Assembly: GCF_018130765.1 (NCBI RefSeq) | Contig: NZ_JAFCJZ010000009.1 | Coordinates: 1 to 64,000, forward strand | From: Bradyrhizobium iriomotense | GTDB taxonomy: Bacteria > Pseudomonadota > Alphaproteobacteria > Rhizobiales > Xanthobacteraceae | DNA length: 64,000 nt | Direction of reading: 5' to 3' | Shown here: piece by piece, positions 33,268 to 41,245 of the stretch | Layout: each line of letters starts with the position of its first letter | Position numbering within the stretch: position 1 is the first letter of the stretch | Program-made: the position numbers and the translations under genes | Notes under the pieces: model-generated | Told to the model about the DNA's origin: nothing | The model's database searches: none | The model's input: the letters and a program-made list of their open reading frames with translations, nothing else

Positions 33268-35958
33268 ATGCGTGGGACGCTCAAAGTCTTCATCTGCCTT
33301 CTCCTGCCGATGGTGGTCCTCGCCGCGGGCGCGCCGCATCAGGCGCGTGCGCAGCAGCAGGAAAAGCGCATCGCGCTCGTGGTCGGCAACGGCGCCTATG
33401 CCAAGTCGCCGCTGGCGACGACCGCGAACGACGCCGGCCTGATCGCGCAGACGCTGCAGGCGGCGGGTTTCGACGTCGTCGGCGCCCGCGATCTCGACGG
33501 CGACACGCTGCGCAAGAGCTTTCGCGATTTCGTCCAGAAGGCGCAGGCGTCCGGACCCGGCACCGTCGCGATGGTCTACCTGGCCGGCTACGGCGTGCAG
33601 CTCGCCGGCGAGAACTATTTCATCCCGGTCGATTCCAACGTCACCCGCGACACCGACATTCCGACTGAAGCCTTGCGGATCAGCGATTATGCGCGCCAGC
33701 TTGCGGCCATTCCGCTCAAGGCCAACATCGTCGTGCTCGATGCAGCCCGTGCGCAGCCTTTTATCGAGGGCGAGCAGCCGATCGCGAGCGGGCTTGCACT
33801 GGTCGAGCCCGATCCGAACATGCTGATCGCGTTCAACGCCGCGCCCGGCACGGTGGCGCCGGAGGAGCCGGGACCGTATGGCATCTACGCGCAATCGCTC
33901 GCCGAGATGATCCGCACCGGCGGGTTGCCGTTGGCTGACGTGTTCGACCGCGTCCGCCTGCGGGTCAACGAGGCCAGCAAGGGCGCGCAGGTGCCCTGGA
34001 ACGAGCAGAAGATATCGGCGCCGTTCTCCTTCTTCGAGCGCGGGCCCGACGCGCCGCCGCCGGAGACGGCACCGGATCAGGTCGCCGCGATCCGCAGCAA
34101 GCCGATCCGCGATCTCGGTGCGCAGGATGCCTATGCCGCCGCGCTCTCGCGCGACACGCTGCCGGCCTATGAGGAATTTCTCGCGGCCTATCCGAACGAT
34201 CCGATGTCCAGGCGCGTGATGGCGATCGTCGCGGCGCGCCGCGAGGCGATCACCTGGCGGCGCACGTATCGGACCGATACGCCGGACGCTTACTGGTCCT
34301 ATCTGCGCCGCTATCCGCGCGGGCCTCATGCTGGCGATGCACGGCGCAGGCTTGCGATCCTGACCGCGCCGCTCGAGCCGCCGCCGAGCTTTGCCATGCT
34401 GGATTACGACGTGCCGCCACCGCCGCCGGAGGAGGTGGTCTATGTCGATCGCCCGGTGCTGTATTTCAGCGACCCCGATTTCGGCTTCGCGCCGCCACCG
34501 CCGCCGCCGGTCTACTACCTGCCGCCGCCGCCACCGGATTTCGTCGTGCTGCCGCCGCCGCTGCCCGTGGTCGGCCTGTTCGTGCTGCCGCAGCCGGTGT
34601 TTGTGCCGATTCCGGTGTTCGTGAGGCCGCCGGTCTATGTCGCGCCGCCGCCGAACAACATCATCTTCAACAACATCCATAACACCACGGTCATCAACAC
34701 CGTGATCAACCAGGCGCCGGCACCGGCGCCTGCTGCGGGAGCCGGCGCAGGACCGGCCAATCTGGCGCCGGCGGTTGCCGGCCGCGCCAACCCGGTGGCG
34801 CCGGCGGTGCCGCAGGCGGTGATGCAGCGCGCCGCCCTGATCCAGCAGGGCAAGGCACCGTTGCCGCAGAGCGCGACGATTCAGCCGACGGCAAAGGCAG
34901 GGACACCAGCGGCGACGCCGGCGAATGTTGCGCCGACCGCAGCGCCGTCGCCGTCGGTCGCTCCGCAGACCAGGCTGCCCCAGGCCAACACGCTGCCGGT
35001 TCCCGGCGCTCATGGCGGTCCGCCGGCGCCGCCGGCCGGGGCAGGGCCCTTGCTGGGAGCCAAGCCCGCACCTACGGCGACTGCACCCGGTGGACCGGCG
35101 CCAGCCCATCCAGGGGCGCCGACGGCTGCGGCGCCTGGCACAACACTGCCTGCCCATCCAGGTGCGCCAAATACGGCCGCTACAACTGCGCCCACCACGA
35201 CAAGCCCGACCGCAGCGCCGTCACCGCTGGTCGCGCCGCAGACCAAGCTGCCCCAGGCCAACACACTGCCGGTTCCCGGTGCCCATGGCGGTCCGCCAGC
35301 GCCGCCGGCCGGGGCAGGGCCCCTCCCGGGCGGCAGGCCCGCGCCGACGGCTACAGCGCCCGGCACAACGCTGCCTGGCCATCCCGGTGCACCCAATGCG
35401 GCCGCTACGGCTGCGCCGACCACAACAAGCCCGACTGCTGCGCCGGGCCAGCCGCCCAAGCCGCCGGTGGCGCAGACCCCGCCGGGGGTGGGGCCAGCGG
35501 ATCGCGCCAAGTCCGCAACCCGCGAGCCGCCCGGCACGCCTCCGGCCGCGGCCGGAAGGCCGATTGCGCCGCCGCCCTCGGCTGTGCATGAGCCGATCAG
35601 GCCGCAGAATCGGCCATCGGCCGCCCCGCCGCAGGCGGCAAGACCTGTCGCACCGCCGCCGCGGCCCCAGGCCGTGGCGCGGCCCACGCCGCCGCCTCCG
35701 CCGCGCGTATCCGCGCCGCCGCCACGGGTGGCTGCCCCTCCGCCGCCGAGGATGGCTGCACCTCCGCCGCCGCGTCCCGCTCCGCCACCGGTTGCTGCGG
35801 CCCGTCCCGCGCCGCCACCGCCTGTTGCTCGGCCGGCTCCGCCACCGCCGCCGCCACGGGTGGCCGTAGCCCCACCGCGTCCGGCGGCACCTCCGCCACG
35901 CCCGGCGGCTCCGCCGCCCGCGGCCAAGAAGTGCCCGCCCAACCAGCCGAAGTGCTAG
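33268..35958 (+). CDS. Exported caspase-fold protein lacking both catalytic residues, with proline-rich tail
   Basis: An 896-residue protein with signal peptide (MRGTLKVFICLLLPMVVLAA). Residues 32-260 are a caspase/metacaspase (peptidase C14) domain: RIALVVGNGAYAKSPL at the start, then LAGYGVQLAGENYFIPVD where active family members have GHG, and VVLDAARAQPF where they have DACR. Tyr108 thus replaces the catalytic His and Ala160 the catalytic Cys. A middle region (about 270-370) follows, then a proline-rich tail of more than 500 residues rich in PPPPP, with two long internal repeats (34936-35049 and 35209-35322) and a final KKCPPNQPKC. The ATG at 33268 is chosen for the signal peptide. Likely a non-enzymatic envelope or scaffold protein. 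Confidence 0.85.
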   Translation: MRGTLKVFICLLLPMVVLAAGAPHQARAQQQEKRIALVVGNGAYAKSPLATTANDAGLIAQTLQAAGFDVVGARDLDGDTLRKSFRDFVQKAQASGPGTVAMVYLAGYGVQLAGENYFIPVDSNVTRDTDIPTEALRISDYARQLAAIPLKANIVVLDAARAQPFIEGEQPIASGLALVEPDPNMLIAFNAAPGTVAPEEPGPYGIYAQSLAEMIRTGGLPLADVFDRVRLRVNEASKGAQVPWNEQKISAPFSFFERGPDAPPPETAPDQVAAIRSKPIRDLGAQDAYAAALSRDTLPAYEEFLAAYPNDPMSRRVMAIVAARREAITWRRTYRTDTPDAYWSYLRRYPRGPHAGDARRRLAILTAPLEPPPSFAMLDYDVPPPPPEEVVYVDRPVLYFSDPDFGFAPPPPPPVYYLPPPPPDFVVLPPPLPVVGLFVLPQPVFVPIPVFVRPPVYVAPPPNNIIFNNIHNTTVINTVINQAPAPAPAAGAGAGPANLAPAVAGRANPVAPAVPQAVMQRAALIQQGKAPLPQSATIQPTAKAGTPAATPANVAPTAAPSPSVAPQTRLPQANTLPVPGAHGGPPAPPAGAGPLLGAKPAPTATAPGGPAPAHPGAPTAAAPGTTLPAHPGAPNTAATTAPTTTSPTAAPSPLVAPQTKLPQANTLPVPGAHGGPPAPPAGAGPLPGGRPAPTATAPGTTLPGHPGAPNAAATAAPTTTSPTAAPGQPPKPPVAQTPPGVGPADRAKSATREPPGTPPAAAGRPIAPPPSAVHEPIRPQNRPSAAPPQAARPVAPPPRPQAVARPTPPPPPRVSAPPPRVAAPPPPRMAAPPPPRPAPPPVAAARPAPPPPVARPAPPPPPPRVAVAPPRPAAPPPRPAAPPPAAKKCPPNQPKC
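34936..35049 (+). repeat. Internal coding repeat, copy 1 of proline-rich tail
   Basis: About 114 bases encoding TAAPSPSVAPQTRLPQANTL and the following PVPGAHGGPPAPPAGAGP, repeated nearly exactly at 35209-35322. The similarity continues further downstream (PAPTATAPG..., HPGAPN...), making a unit of roughly 90 residues. Confidence 0.85.
35209..35322 (+). repeat. Internal coding repeat, copy 2 of proline-rich tail
   Basis: Second copy of the 34936-35049 unit, differing by a few bases (Ser to Leu, Arg to Lys). The separation of 273 bases is a multiple of three, so the frame is kept. Confidence 0.85.
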
Positions 35959-35983
35959 ACGGTACGGTGGTATTGATGGAGTA

Positions 35984-36025
35984 GGGGCCCTTGGCGGGCG
36001 AAACCCGCCCGGATAGGGCCCTTAT
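35984..36025 (+). terminator. Two-tier intrinsic terminator before rpsB
   Basis: An outer GGGCCC / GGGCCC stem encloses an inner GGCGGG-CGAAA-CCCGCC hairpin, followed by TTATTTCCTT. It should end the caspase-fold gene and insulate the rpsB promoter. Confidence 0.75.
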
Positions 36026-36028
36026 TTC

Positions 36029-36056
36029 CTTGCTTCTGGCCGAAATTGCGCTATAG
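36029..36056 (+). promoter_or_regulatory. Probable rpsB housekeeping promoter
   Basis: CTTGCT, a 16-base spacer and CTATAG fit the alphaproteobacterial sigma-70 pattern (CTTGAC, 16-17 bases, CTATAT). It lies between the preceding terminator and a 110-base leader before rpsB. Confidence 0.6.
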
Positions 36057-36170
36057 AGCGCGCCATCTCACACGGAAACATGGCTCACAAGGCCGTCCGG
36101 TGGCAGCCGGGGCGAGAACGCTCCGTTTTGCTCACACGTTTCCGGAGGAACCAACCGGAGAATTAGAACG
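36057..36170 (+). promoter_or_regulatory. rpsB 5' leader, possible autoregulatory structure
   Basis: About 110 bases of untranslated leader with several GC-rich complementary segments (for example GGCCGTCCGG with CCGG, and ACGTTTCCGGAGG near the gene). Ribosomal S2 operons are often feedback-controlled through leader RNA; a specific fold is not proven here. Confidence 0.35.
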
Positions 36171-37166
36171 ATGGCACTGCCCGATTTCACTATGCGTCAG
36201 CTGCTCGAAGCTGGCGTGCACTTTGGTCACCAGTCTCACCGCTGGAATCCGAAAATGGCGCCGTTCATTTTCGGCACCCGCAACAACATCCACATCGTCG
36301 ATCTCGCCCAGACCGTGCCGATGCTGCACCAGGCTCTCCAGGCCGTCAGCGACACGGTGGCCAAGGGCGGCCGCATCCTGTTCGTCGGCACCAAGCGCCA
36401 GGCGCAGGACGGCGTTGCCGATGCTGCCAAGCGTTGCGCGCAGTATTTCGTCAATTCGCGCTGGCTCGGCGGCACGCTGACCAACTGGAAGACGATCTCG
36501 GCCTCGATCAAGCGCCTGCGTCATCTCGATGACGTGCTCTCGGGCGGCGAAGCCAATTCCTATACGAAGAAGGAGCGCCTGACGCTTCAGCGCGAGCGCG
36601 ACAAGCTCGACCGCTCGCTCGGCGGCATCAAGGACATGGGCGGTCTGCCCGACCTGATCTTCGTGATCGACACCAACAAGGAAGACATCGCGATCCAGGA
36701 GGCCCAGCGCCTCAACATCCCGGTCGCCGCGATCGTCGACACCAATTCGGACCCGAAGGGCATCACCTATGTGGTCCCCGGCAATGACGACGCCGGCCGC
36801 GCCATTTCGCTGTACTGCGATCTGATCGCGCGTGCGGCGATCGATGGCATCTCGCGTGCCCAGGGCGATTCGGGCATCGACATCGGTGCCTCGGCCCGTC
36901 CGCTGGCCGAAGAGCTGCCGGCAGCGTCGTCGAGCGGCTTCCAGGGCCTCGCTGGTCCCCGCGGCACCGCCGACGATCTCAAGAAGCTCCCGGGCGTGTC
37001 GGGTGCGATCGAGAAGAAGTTCAACGACCTCGGCATCTTCCACTACTGGCAGCTCGCCGAGCTCGACCACGACACCGCGCACACGATCGGCGAAGAAGTC
37101 GGTCTGCCGAGCCGCGCGGATGCTTGGGTGGCCAAGGCCAAGGCGCTGACCGCGGAAGCGGAATAG
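36171..37166 (+). CDS. rpsB: 30S ribosomal protein S2, extended form
   Basis: Small-subunit ribosomal protein of 331 residues against about 240 in E. coli. The first 230 residues are the standard S2 fold (MRQLLEAGVHFGHQSHRWNP, then WLGGTLTNWKTI, then PVAAIVDTNSDP). The extra C-terminal 90 residues include LKKLPGVSGAIEKKFNDLGI and YWQLAELD, a helix-hairpin-helix-like module typical of alphaproteobacterial S2. It is first in the translation/envelope block, preceded by its own promoter and leader. Confidence 0.97.
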   Translation: MALPDFTMRQLLEAGVHFGHQSHRWNPKMAPFIFGTRNNIHIVDLAQTVPMLHQALQAVSDTVAKGGRILFVGTKRQAQDGVADAAKRCAQYFVNSRWLGGTLTNWKTISASIKRLRHLDDVLSGGEANSYTKKERLTLQRERDKLDRSLGGIKDMGGLPDLIFVIDTNKEDIAIQEAQRLNIPVAAIVDTNSDPKGITYVVPGNDDAGRAISLYCDLIARAAIDGISRAQGDSGIDIGASARPLAEELPAASSSGFQGLAGPRGTADDLKKLPGVSGAIEKKFNDLGIFHYWQLAELDHDTAHTIGEEVGLPSRADAWVAKAKALTAEAE

Positions 37167-37184
37167 TCAAAAAGAGCGATGGGT

Positions 37185-37205
37185 TGGCCGGATAGGATCC
37201 GGCCA
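37185..37205 (+). terminator. Hairpin between rpsB and tsf (possible attenuator)
   Basis: A perfect 9-bp stem TGGCCGGAT / ATCCGGCCA with a three-base loop, 18 bases after rpsB. It is followed by CCATTTCAG, too few Ts for a full terminator, so partial termination or mRNA-end protection is likely. A second stem CCGCGGCG / CGCCGCGG lies at 37238-37269. Confidence 0.5.
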
Positions 37206-37299
37206 CCATTTCAGTTGACGCGAATTCCTGAGATGGACCGCGGCGGGGCGATTTGATGCCACGCCGCGGCAAACCGGCAGGTACAAAGGATTTTCAACG

Positions 37300-38223
37300 A
37301 TGGCAACGATCACAGCTGCGATGGTCAAGGACCTGCGCGAATCGACCGGCGCGGGCATGATGGACTGCAAGGCCGCGCTCACCGAAAACGACGGCAACAT
37401 GGAAGCGGCGCAGGACTGGCTGCGCAAGAAGGGCCTGTCCAAGGCCGCCAAGAAGTCGGGTCGCGTCGCGGCCGAGGGTCTGATCGGCGCGCTCACCAGG
37501 GGCACCAAGGGCGTCGTGGTCGAGGTCAACTCCGAGACCGACTTCGTCGCGCGCAACGGCCAGTTCCAGGGCCTCGTCAAGATGATCGCGCAGGTCGCGT
37601 TTGACGCCGGCGCAGACGTGGAGAAGATCAAGGCCGCCAAGGTCGGCGACGTCACGATCGAGACCGCCATCAATGATGCGATCGCCACCATCGGCGAGAA
37701 CATGACGCTGCGCCGCGCCGCCGCCCTCGAGGTGAAGCAGGGCGTGGTGTCGCACTACGTCCACGGTGCCGTCATCGACGGTGCCGGCAAGATGGGCGTG
37801 ATCGTCGCGCTGGAATCGCCGGGCAAGGCCGACGAGCTCGCCGCCCTCGGCCGCCAGATCGCGATGCATGTCGCCGCCGCCAACCCGCTGGCGCTCGATC
37901 CGTCCGGCCTCGATCCGGCGGTCGTCAAGCGCGAGAAGGACGTGCTCGCCGACAAGTATCGTCAGCAGGGCAAGCCAGAGAACGTGATCGAGAAGATCGT
38001 CGAGTCCGGCCTGAAGACCTACTACAAGGAAGTCTGCCTGCTCGAGCAGGCCTTCATCCACGACACCGGCAAGTCGGTGGCGCAGGCGGTGAAGGAAGCC
38101 GAGGGCAAGGTCGGCGGCGCTGTGAAGATCGCCGGCTTTGTGCGCTATGCTCTCGGTGAGGGAATCGAGAAGCAGGAAAGCGACTTCGCGGCCGAGGTCG
38201 CGGCGGCCAGCGGCAAGAAGTAA
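37300..38223 (+). CDS. tsf: Translation elongation factor Ts
   Basis: Cytoplasmic guanine-nucleotide exchange factor for EF-Tu, 307 residues. It has the N-terminal UBA-like domain (ITAAMVKDLRESTGAGMMDC KAAL), the EF-Tu-contacting VEVNSETDFVARN and the two core repeats. It follows rpsB by 133 bases containing two hairpins, the usual rpsB-tsf arrangement with partial uncoupling of expression. pyrH starts 61 bases downstream. Confidence 0.98.
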   Translation: MATITAAMVKDLRESTGAGMMDCKAALTENDGNMEAAQDWLRKKGLSKAAKKSGRVAAEGLIGALTRGTKGVVVEVNSETDFVARNGQFQGLVKMIAQVAFDAGADVEKIKAAKVGDVTIETAINDAIATIGENMTLRRAAALEVKQGVVSHYVHGAVIDGAGKMGVIVALESPGKADELAALGRQIAMHVAAANPLALDPSGLDPAVVKREKDVLADKYRQQGKPENVIEKIVESGLKTYYKEVCLLEQAFIHDTGKSVAQAVKEAEGKVGGAVKIAGFVRYALGEGIEKQESDFAAEVAAASGKK

Positions 38224-38284
38224 GCGCCGGAACGTTCCTTCCGGCGTGCCGCCGGAAGCGGCGCCCGGACAAGGAAAAGTGCTC

Positions 38285-39001
38285 ATGACTGATCCGGTCT
38301 ATCGTCGCGTCGTGATCAAGCTGTCCGGCGAATATCTCGCGGGACAGCAGGGGTTTGGCATCGATCAGCCGACCGTCGACCGGGTTGCTGACGATCTGAT
38401 CGCCGCCCGCAAGCTGGGCACCGAGGTTGCGGTCGTGATCGGCGGCGGCAACATGGTTCGCGGCGTCGAGGTCTCCTCCCGGGGGGTGTCGCGCACCACC
38501 GGCGACACCATGGGCATGCTCGCCACTATGATGAACTGCCTCGCGCTGGAAGCGGCGATCGAGCGCAAGGGCACGCCGGCGCGCACGCTGTCGGCCTTCG
38601 TCATGCCCGAGATTTCCGAGCTGTTCACCCGCACTGCGGCGCACAAATACCTCGCCGAAGGCCGGATCGTGCTGCTCGGCGGCGGAACCGGCAATCCGTT
38701 CTTCACCACCGATACGACCGCGGTGCTGCGTGCGGCCGAGATCGGCGCGGAGGCGGTCCTGAAGGCGACCAATGTCGATGGCGTCTACTCGGCCGACCCG
38801 AAGAAGGATCCGAGCGCCACGCGGTTCGACCGGCTGACGCATTCGCAGGCGATCGAGGGCGGTTACAAGGTGATGGATGCGACCGCCTTCGCGCTTGCCC
38901 GCGAGACGTCGCTGCCTATCATCGTGTTCTCGATCGCGGAGCCGGGCTCGATCGGTGCGATTCTGCGTGGCGTCGGCCACGGAACCATCGTCGCCGGCTG
39001 A
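38285..39001 (+). CDS. pyrH: UMP kinase
   Basis: Phosphorylates UMP to UDP in pyrimidine nucleotide synthesis; 238 residues, normal for the hexameric bacterial enzyme. Motifs: VVIKLSGEYLAG near the start, VVIGGGNMVRG (ATP/UMP site), LLGGGTGNPFFTTDTTAVLRA and the loop VDGVYSADPKKD. The ATG at 38285 is the family-typical start (MTDPVYRRVV); the frame is open further upstream into tsf. It sits in the conserved tsf-pyrH-frr order. Confidence 0.97.
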   Translation: MTDPVYRRVVIKLSGEYLAGQQGFGIDQPTVDRVADDLIAARKLGTEVAVVIGGGNMVRGVEVSSRGVSRTTGDTMGMLATMMNCLALEAAIERKGTPARTLSAFVMPEISELFTRTAAHKYLAEGRIVLLGGGTGNPFFTTDTTAVLRAAEIGAEAVLKATNVDGVYSADPKKDPSATRFDRLTHSQAIEGGYKVMDATAFALARETSLPIIVFSIAEPGSIGAILRGVGHGTIVAG

Positions 39002-39069
39002 CGGCTCAGCTGCCGCGCCCTCAAAGGAAGGGCGCGGTGAGGTCGCCGGGATTTTGAAGGAGAAACGTG

Positions 39070-39633
39070 ATGGCCACGGGTAATTTCGACCTCAACGAAG
39101 TGAAGCGCCGCATGCAAGGCGCCGTTGCCTCGCTCAAGCACGAGCTTGGCGGTCTGCGCACCGGCCGCGCCTCGGCCTCGATGCTCGATCCCGTGCAGGT
39201 CGACGCTTATGGCAGCCACATGCCGCTCAATCAGCTCGCCACCGTCAGCGTGCCTGAGCCGCGCCTGATCTCGGTGCAGGTCTGGGACAAGTCTATGGTC
39301 AAGGCGGTGGAGAAGGCGATCGTCGACTCCAATCTCGGCCTGTCGCCCGCGACCGAAGGCCAGGTGCTGCGCCTGCGCATCCCCGAGCTCAACGAGGAGC
39401 GCCGCAAGGAGCTGGTGAAGGTCGCGCACAAATACGCGGAGGCCGCCAAGGTCGCCGCGCGCCATGTCCGCCGCGACGGTCTCGACGTTCTCAAGAAGCT
39501 CGAGAAGAATCACGAGATGTCGGAGGACGATCAGAAGCGTCACGCCGACGAGGTGCAGAAGGCGACCGACGGCACCATCACCGAGATCGACCAGCTGCTG
39601 GCCGCCAAGGAAAAAGAAATCCTGACCGTTTAA
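39070..39633 (+). CDS. frr: Ribosome recycling factor
   Basis: Splits post-termination ribosomes with EF-G; 187 residues, standard length. Typical segments: LKHELGGLRTGRASASMLDP, LNQLATVSVPEPRLISVQVW and PELNEERRKELVKVAHKYAE. AAGGAG lies eight or so bases upstream of the ATG at 39070; the GTG three bases earlier is less likely. uppS follows after 10 bases. Confidence 0.97.
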   Translation: MATGNFDLNEVKRRMQGAVASLKHELGGLRTGRASASMLDPVQVDAYGSHMPLNQLATVSVPEPRLISVQVWDKSMVKAVEKAIVDSNLGLSPATEGQVLRLRIPELNEERRKELVKVAHKYAEAAKVAARHVRRDGLDVLKKLEKNHEMSEDDQKRHADEVQKATDGTITEIDQLLAAKEKEILTV

Positions 39634-39643
39634 GGCTGCCTCC

Positions 39644-40402
39644 ATGTCCAACGCCGCCGCGCCAGCAACGGAAGGACCCGACCGGTCCGAGGCGCCCGCG
39701 CATGTCGCCATCATCATGGATGGCAACGGGCGTTGGGCGGCCGCGCGCGGCCTGCCGCGCGCGGAGGGGCATCGCCGCGGCGTCGAGGCCCTGCGCCGCG
39801 TGGTGCGCGCCTCGCACGAGCTCGGCATCCGCTATCTCACCATCTTCTCCTTCTCATCGGAGAACTGGTCGCGTCCGGCGAGCGAGATCGGCGATCTCTT
39901 CGGTCTGCTCCGCCGCTTCATCCGCAACGATCTGGCCAGCCTGCATCGCGACGGCGTCAAGGTCCGCATCATCGGCGAGCGCGACGGGCTCGAAAGCGAT
40001 ATCTGTTCGCTGCTCAACGAGGCCGAGGAGCTGACGCGCGACAACACGCGCCTCACGCTCGTCGTCGCCTTCAACTACGGCTCGCGGCAGGAGATTGCGA
40101 AGGCGGCGCAGAAGCTGGCGCGCGAGGTCGCCGAAGGCAAGCGAGATCCTGCCACGATCGACGCCGAGACGCTCGGCGCGCATCTCGATGCGCCCGACAT
40201 TCCCGATCCCGATCTCATCATCCGCACCAGCGGCGAGCAGCGCCTCTCGAATTTCCTGATGTGGCAGGCCGCCTATAGCGAGCTCGTCTTCGTGCCGATC
40301 CACTGGCCCGATTTCGACAAGGCGGCGCTGGAGGGCGCGATCGCCGAATTTGCCAGGCGCGAGCGCCGTTTCGGCGGCCTGGTCGCGAAAACCGCCTCGT
40401 GA
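39644..40402 (+). CDS. uppS: Undecaprenyl diphosphate synthase (cis-isoprenyl transferase)
   Basis: Makes the C55 lipid carrier for peptidoglycan and polysaccharides by adding isopentenyl units to farnesyl diphosphate; 252 residues. The catalytic signature HVAIIMDGNGRWA near residue 25 contains the essential Asp; GHRRGVEALRRVV and TIFSFSSENWSRP follow, and DLIIRTSGEQRLSNFLMWQ closes the active site. The stop overlaps the GTG start of cdsA (GTGA), implying coupled translation. Confidence 0.97.
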   Translation: MSNAAAPATEGPDRSEAPAHVAIIMDGNGRWAAARGLPRAEGHRRGVEALRRVVRASHELGIRYLTIFSFSSENWSRPASEIGDLFGLLRRFIRNDLASLHRDGVKVRIIGERDGLESDICSLLNEAEELTRDNTRLTLVVAFNYGSRQEIAKAAQKLAREVAEGKRDPATIDAETLGAHLDAPDIPDPDLIIRTSGEQRLSNFLMWQAAYSELVFVPIHWPDFDKAALEGAIAEFARRERRFGGLVAKTAS

Positions 40403-41241
40403 GCGAACCCGACGCCGCATCGGCAGGCGCAAAGCCTGCCCCGAGCAATCTGGTGCTGCGGGTCCTCGCAGCGCTGGTGCTGGCGCCGCTGACCATTGCC
40501 ATCGCTTATGCCGGCGGCTGGCTGTGGGCGCTTCTCGTCACCCTGGTCTCGATCGGGCTGTTCGCGGAATGGCTGATGGTGGTGGGCGCGGGATCGGCCG
40601 CGCTGACCGGGGCAGGGACGGTCGTCATCGCCATGATGGGAGCCGCCGTCGCTTTTGGCGCTCTCAAGACCGCCGTTGTCACCGGCCTCATCGGCGGTGC
40701 GATCGTGACGCTGATCGCGCGGGGCAAGTTCTTGTGGGCGGCCACTGGATTCGTCTATGCATCGGCGGCGCTGCTGGCCTCGATCCTGGTGCGGAAGGAT
40801 CTCGTCAACGGTTTCTCCGCGCTGATGTTCGTGCTGCTGGTGGTGTGGGCGACCGATATCGGCGGCTATTTCGCCGGCCGCGGCATCGGCGGGCCGAAGC
40901 TGTGGCCGCGGGTGAGCCCGAAGAAGACTTGGGCAGGAGCCCTCGGCGGCTTTGCCGCGAGCCTTGCGGTCGCCGCCGGCTTTGCGGCTTGCGGGATCGG
41001 GAAGGCGGTCCCGCTGCTGCTCGTCAGCGCCGTGCTCTCGGTGGTGTCGCAAGCCGGTGATCTCTTCGAATCCGCGGTAAAGCGGCGGTTCGGGGTCAAG
41101 GATTCCAGTCACTTAATTCCCGGCCATGGCGGGCTTATGGACCGCCTGGACGGTTTTGTTGCCGCCATCCTGGCGGCCTGGTTTATCGGCTTTCTCCGTC
41201 ACGGTGTGCATAGCGCCGGAAGCGGTCTTATGGTTTGGTGA
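40399..41241 (+). CDS. cdsA: Phosphatidate cytidylyltransferase
   Basis: Inner-membrane enzyme of 280 residues that forms CDP-diacylglycerol, the precursor of all bacterial phospholipids. It has about eight membrane spans and the family signature near the C-terminus: SAVKRRFGVKDSSHLIPGHG followed by GLMDRLDG. It also shows SPKKTWAGALGGF. The start is a GTG overlapping the uppS stop. dxr starts 5 bases after its stop. Confidence 0.95.
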   Translation: MSEPDAASAGAKPAPSNLVLRVLAALVLAPLTIAIAYAGGWLWALLVTLVSIGLFAEWLMVVGAGSAALTGAGTVVIAMMGAAVAFGALKTAVVTGLIGGAIVTLIARGKFLWAATGFVYASAALLASILVRKDLVNGFSALMFVLLVVWATDIGGYFAGRGIGGPKLWPRVSPKKTWAGALGGFAASLAVAAGFAACGIGKAVPLLLVSAVLSVVSQAGDLFESAVKRRFGVKDSSHLIPGHGGLMDRLDGFVAAILAAWFIGFLRHGVHSAGSGLMVW

Positions 41242-41245
41242 GGAT

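Noticed and set aside
33244..35157. 637-codon frame antisense to the caspase-fold gene
   Set aside because: Runs of R and repetitive composition come from the complement of the proline-rich tail; no motif is present.
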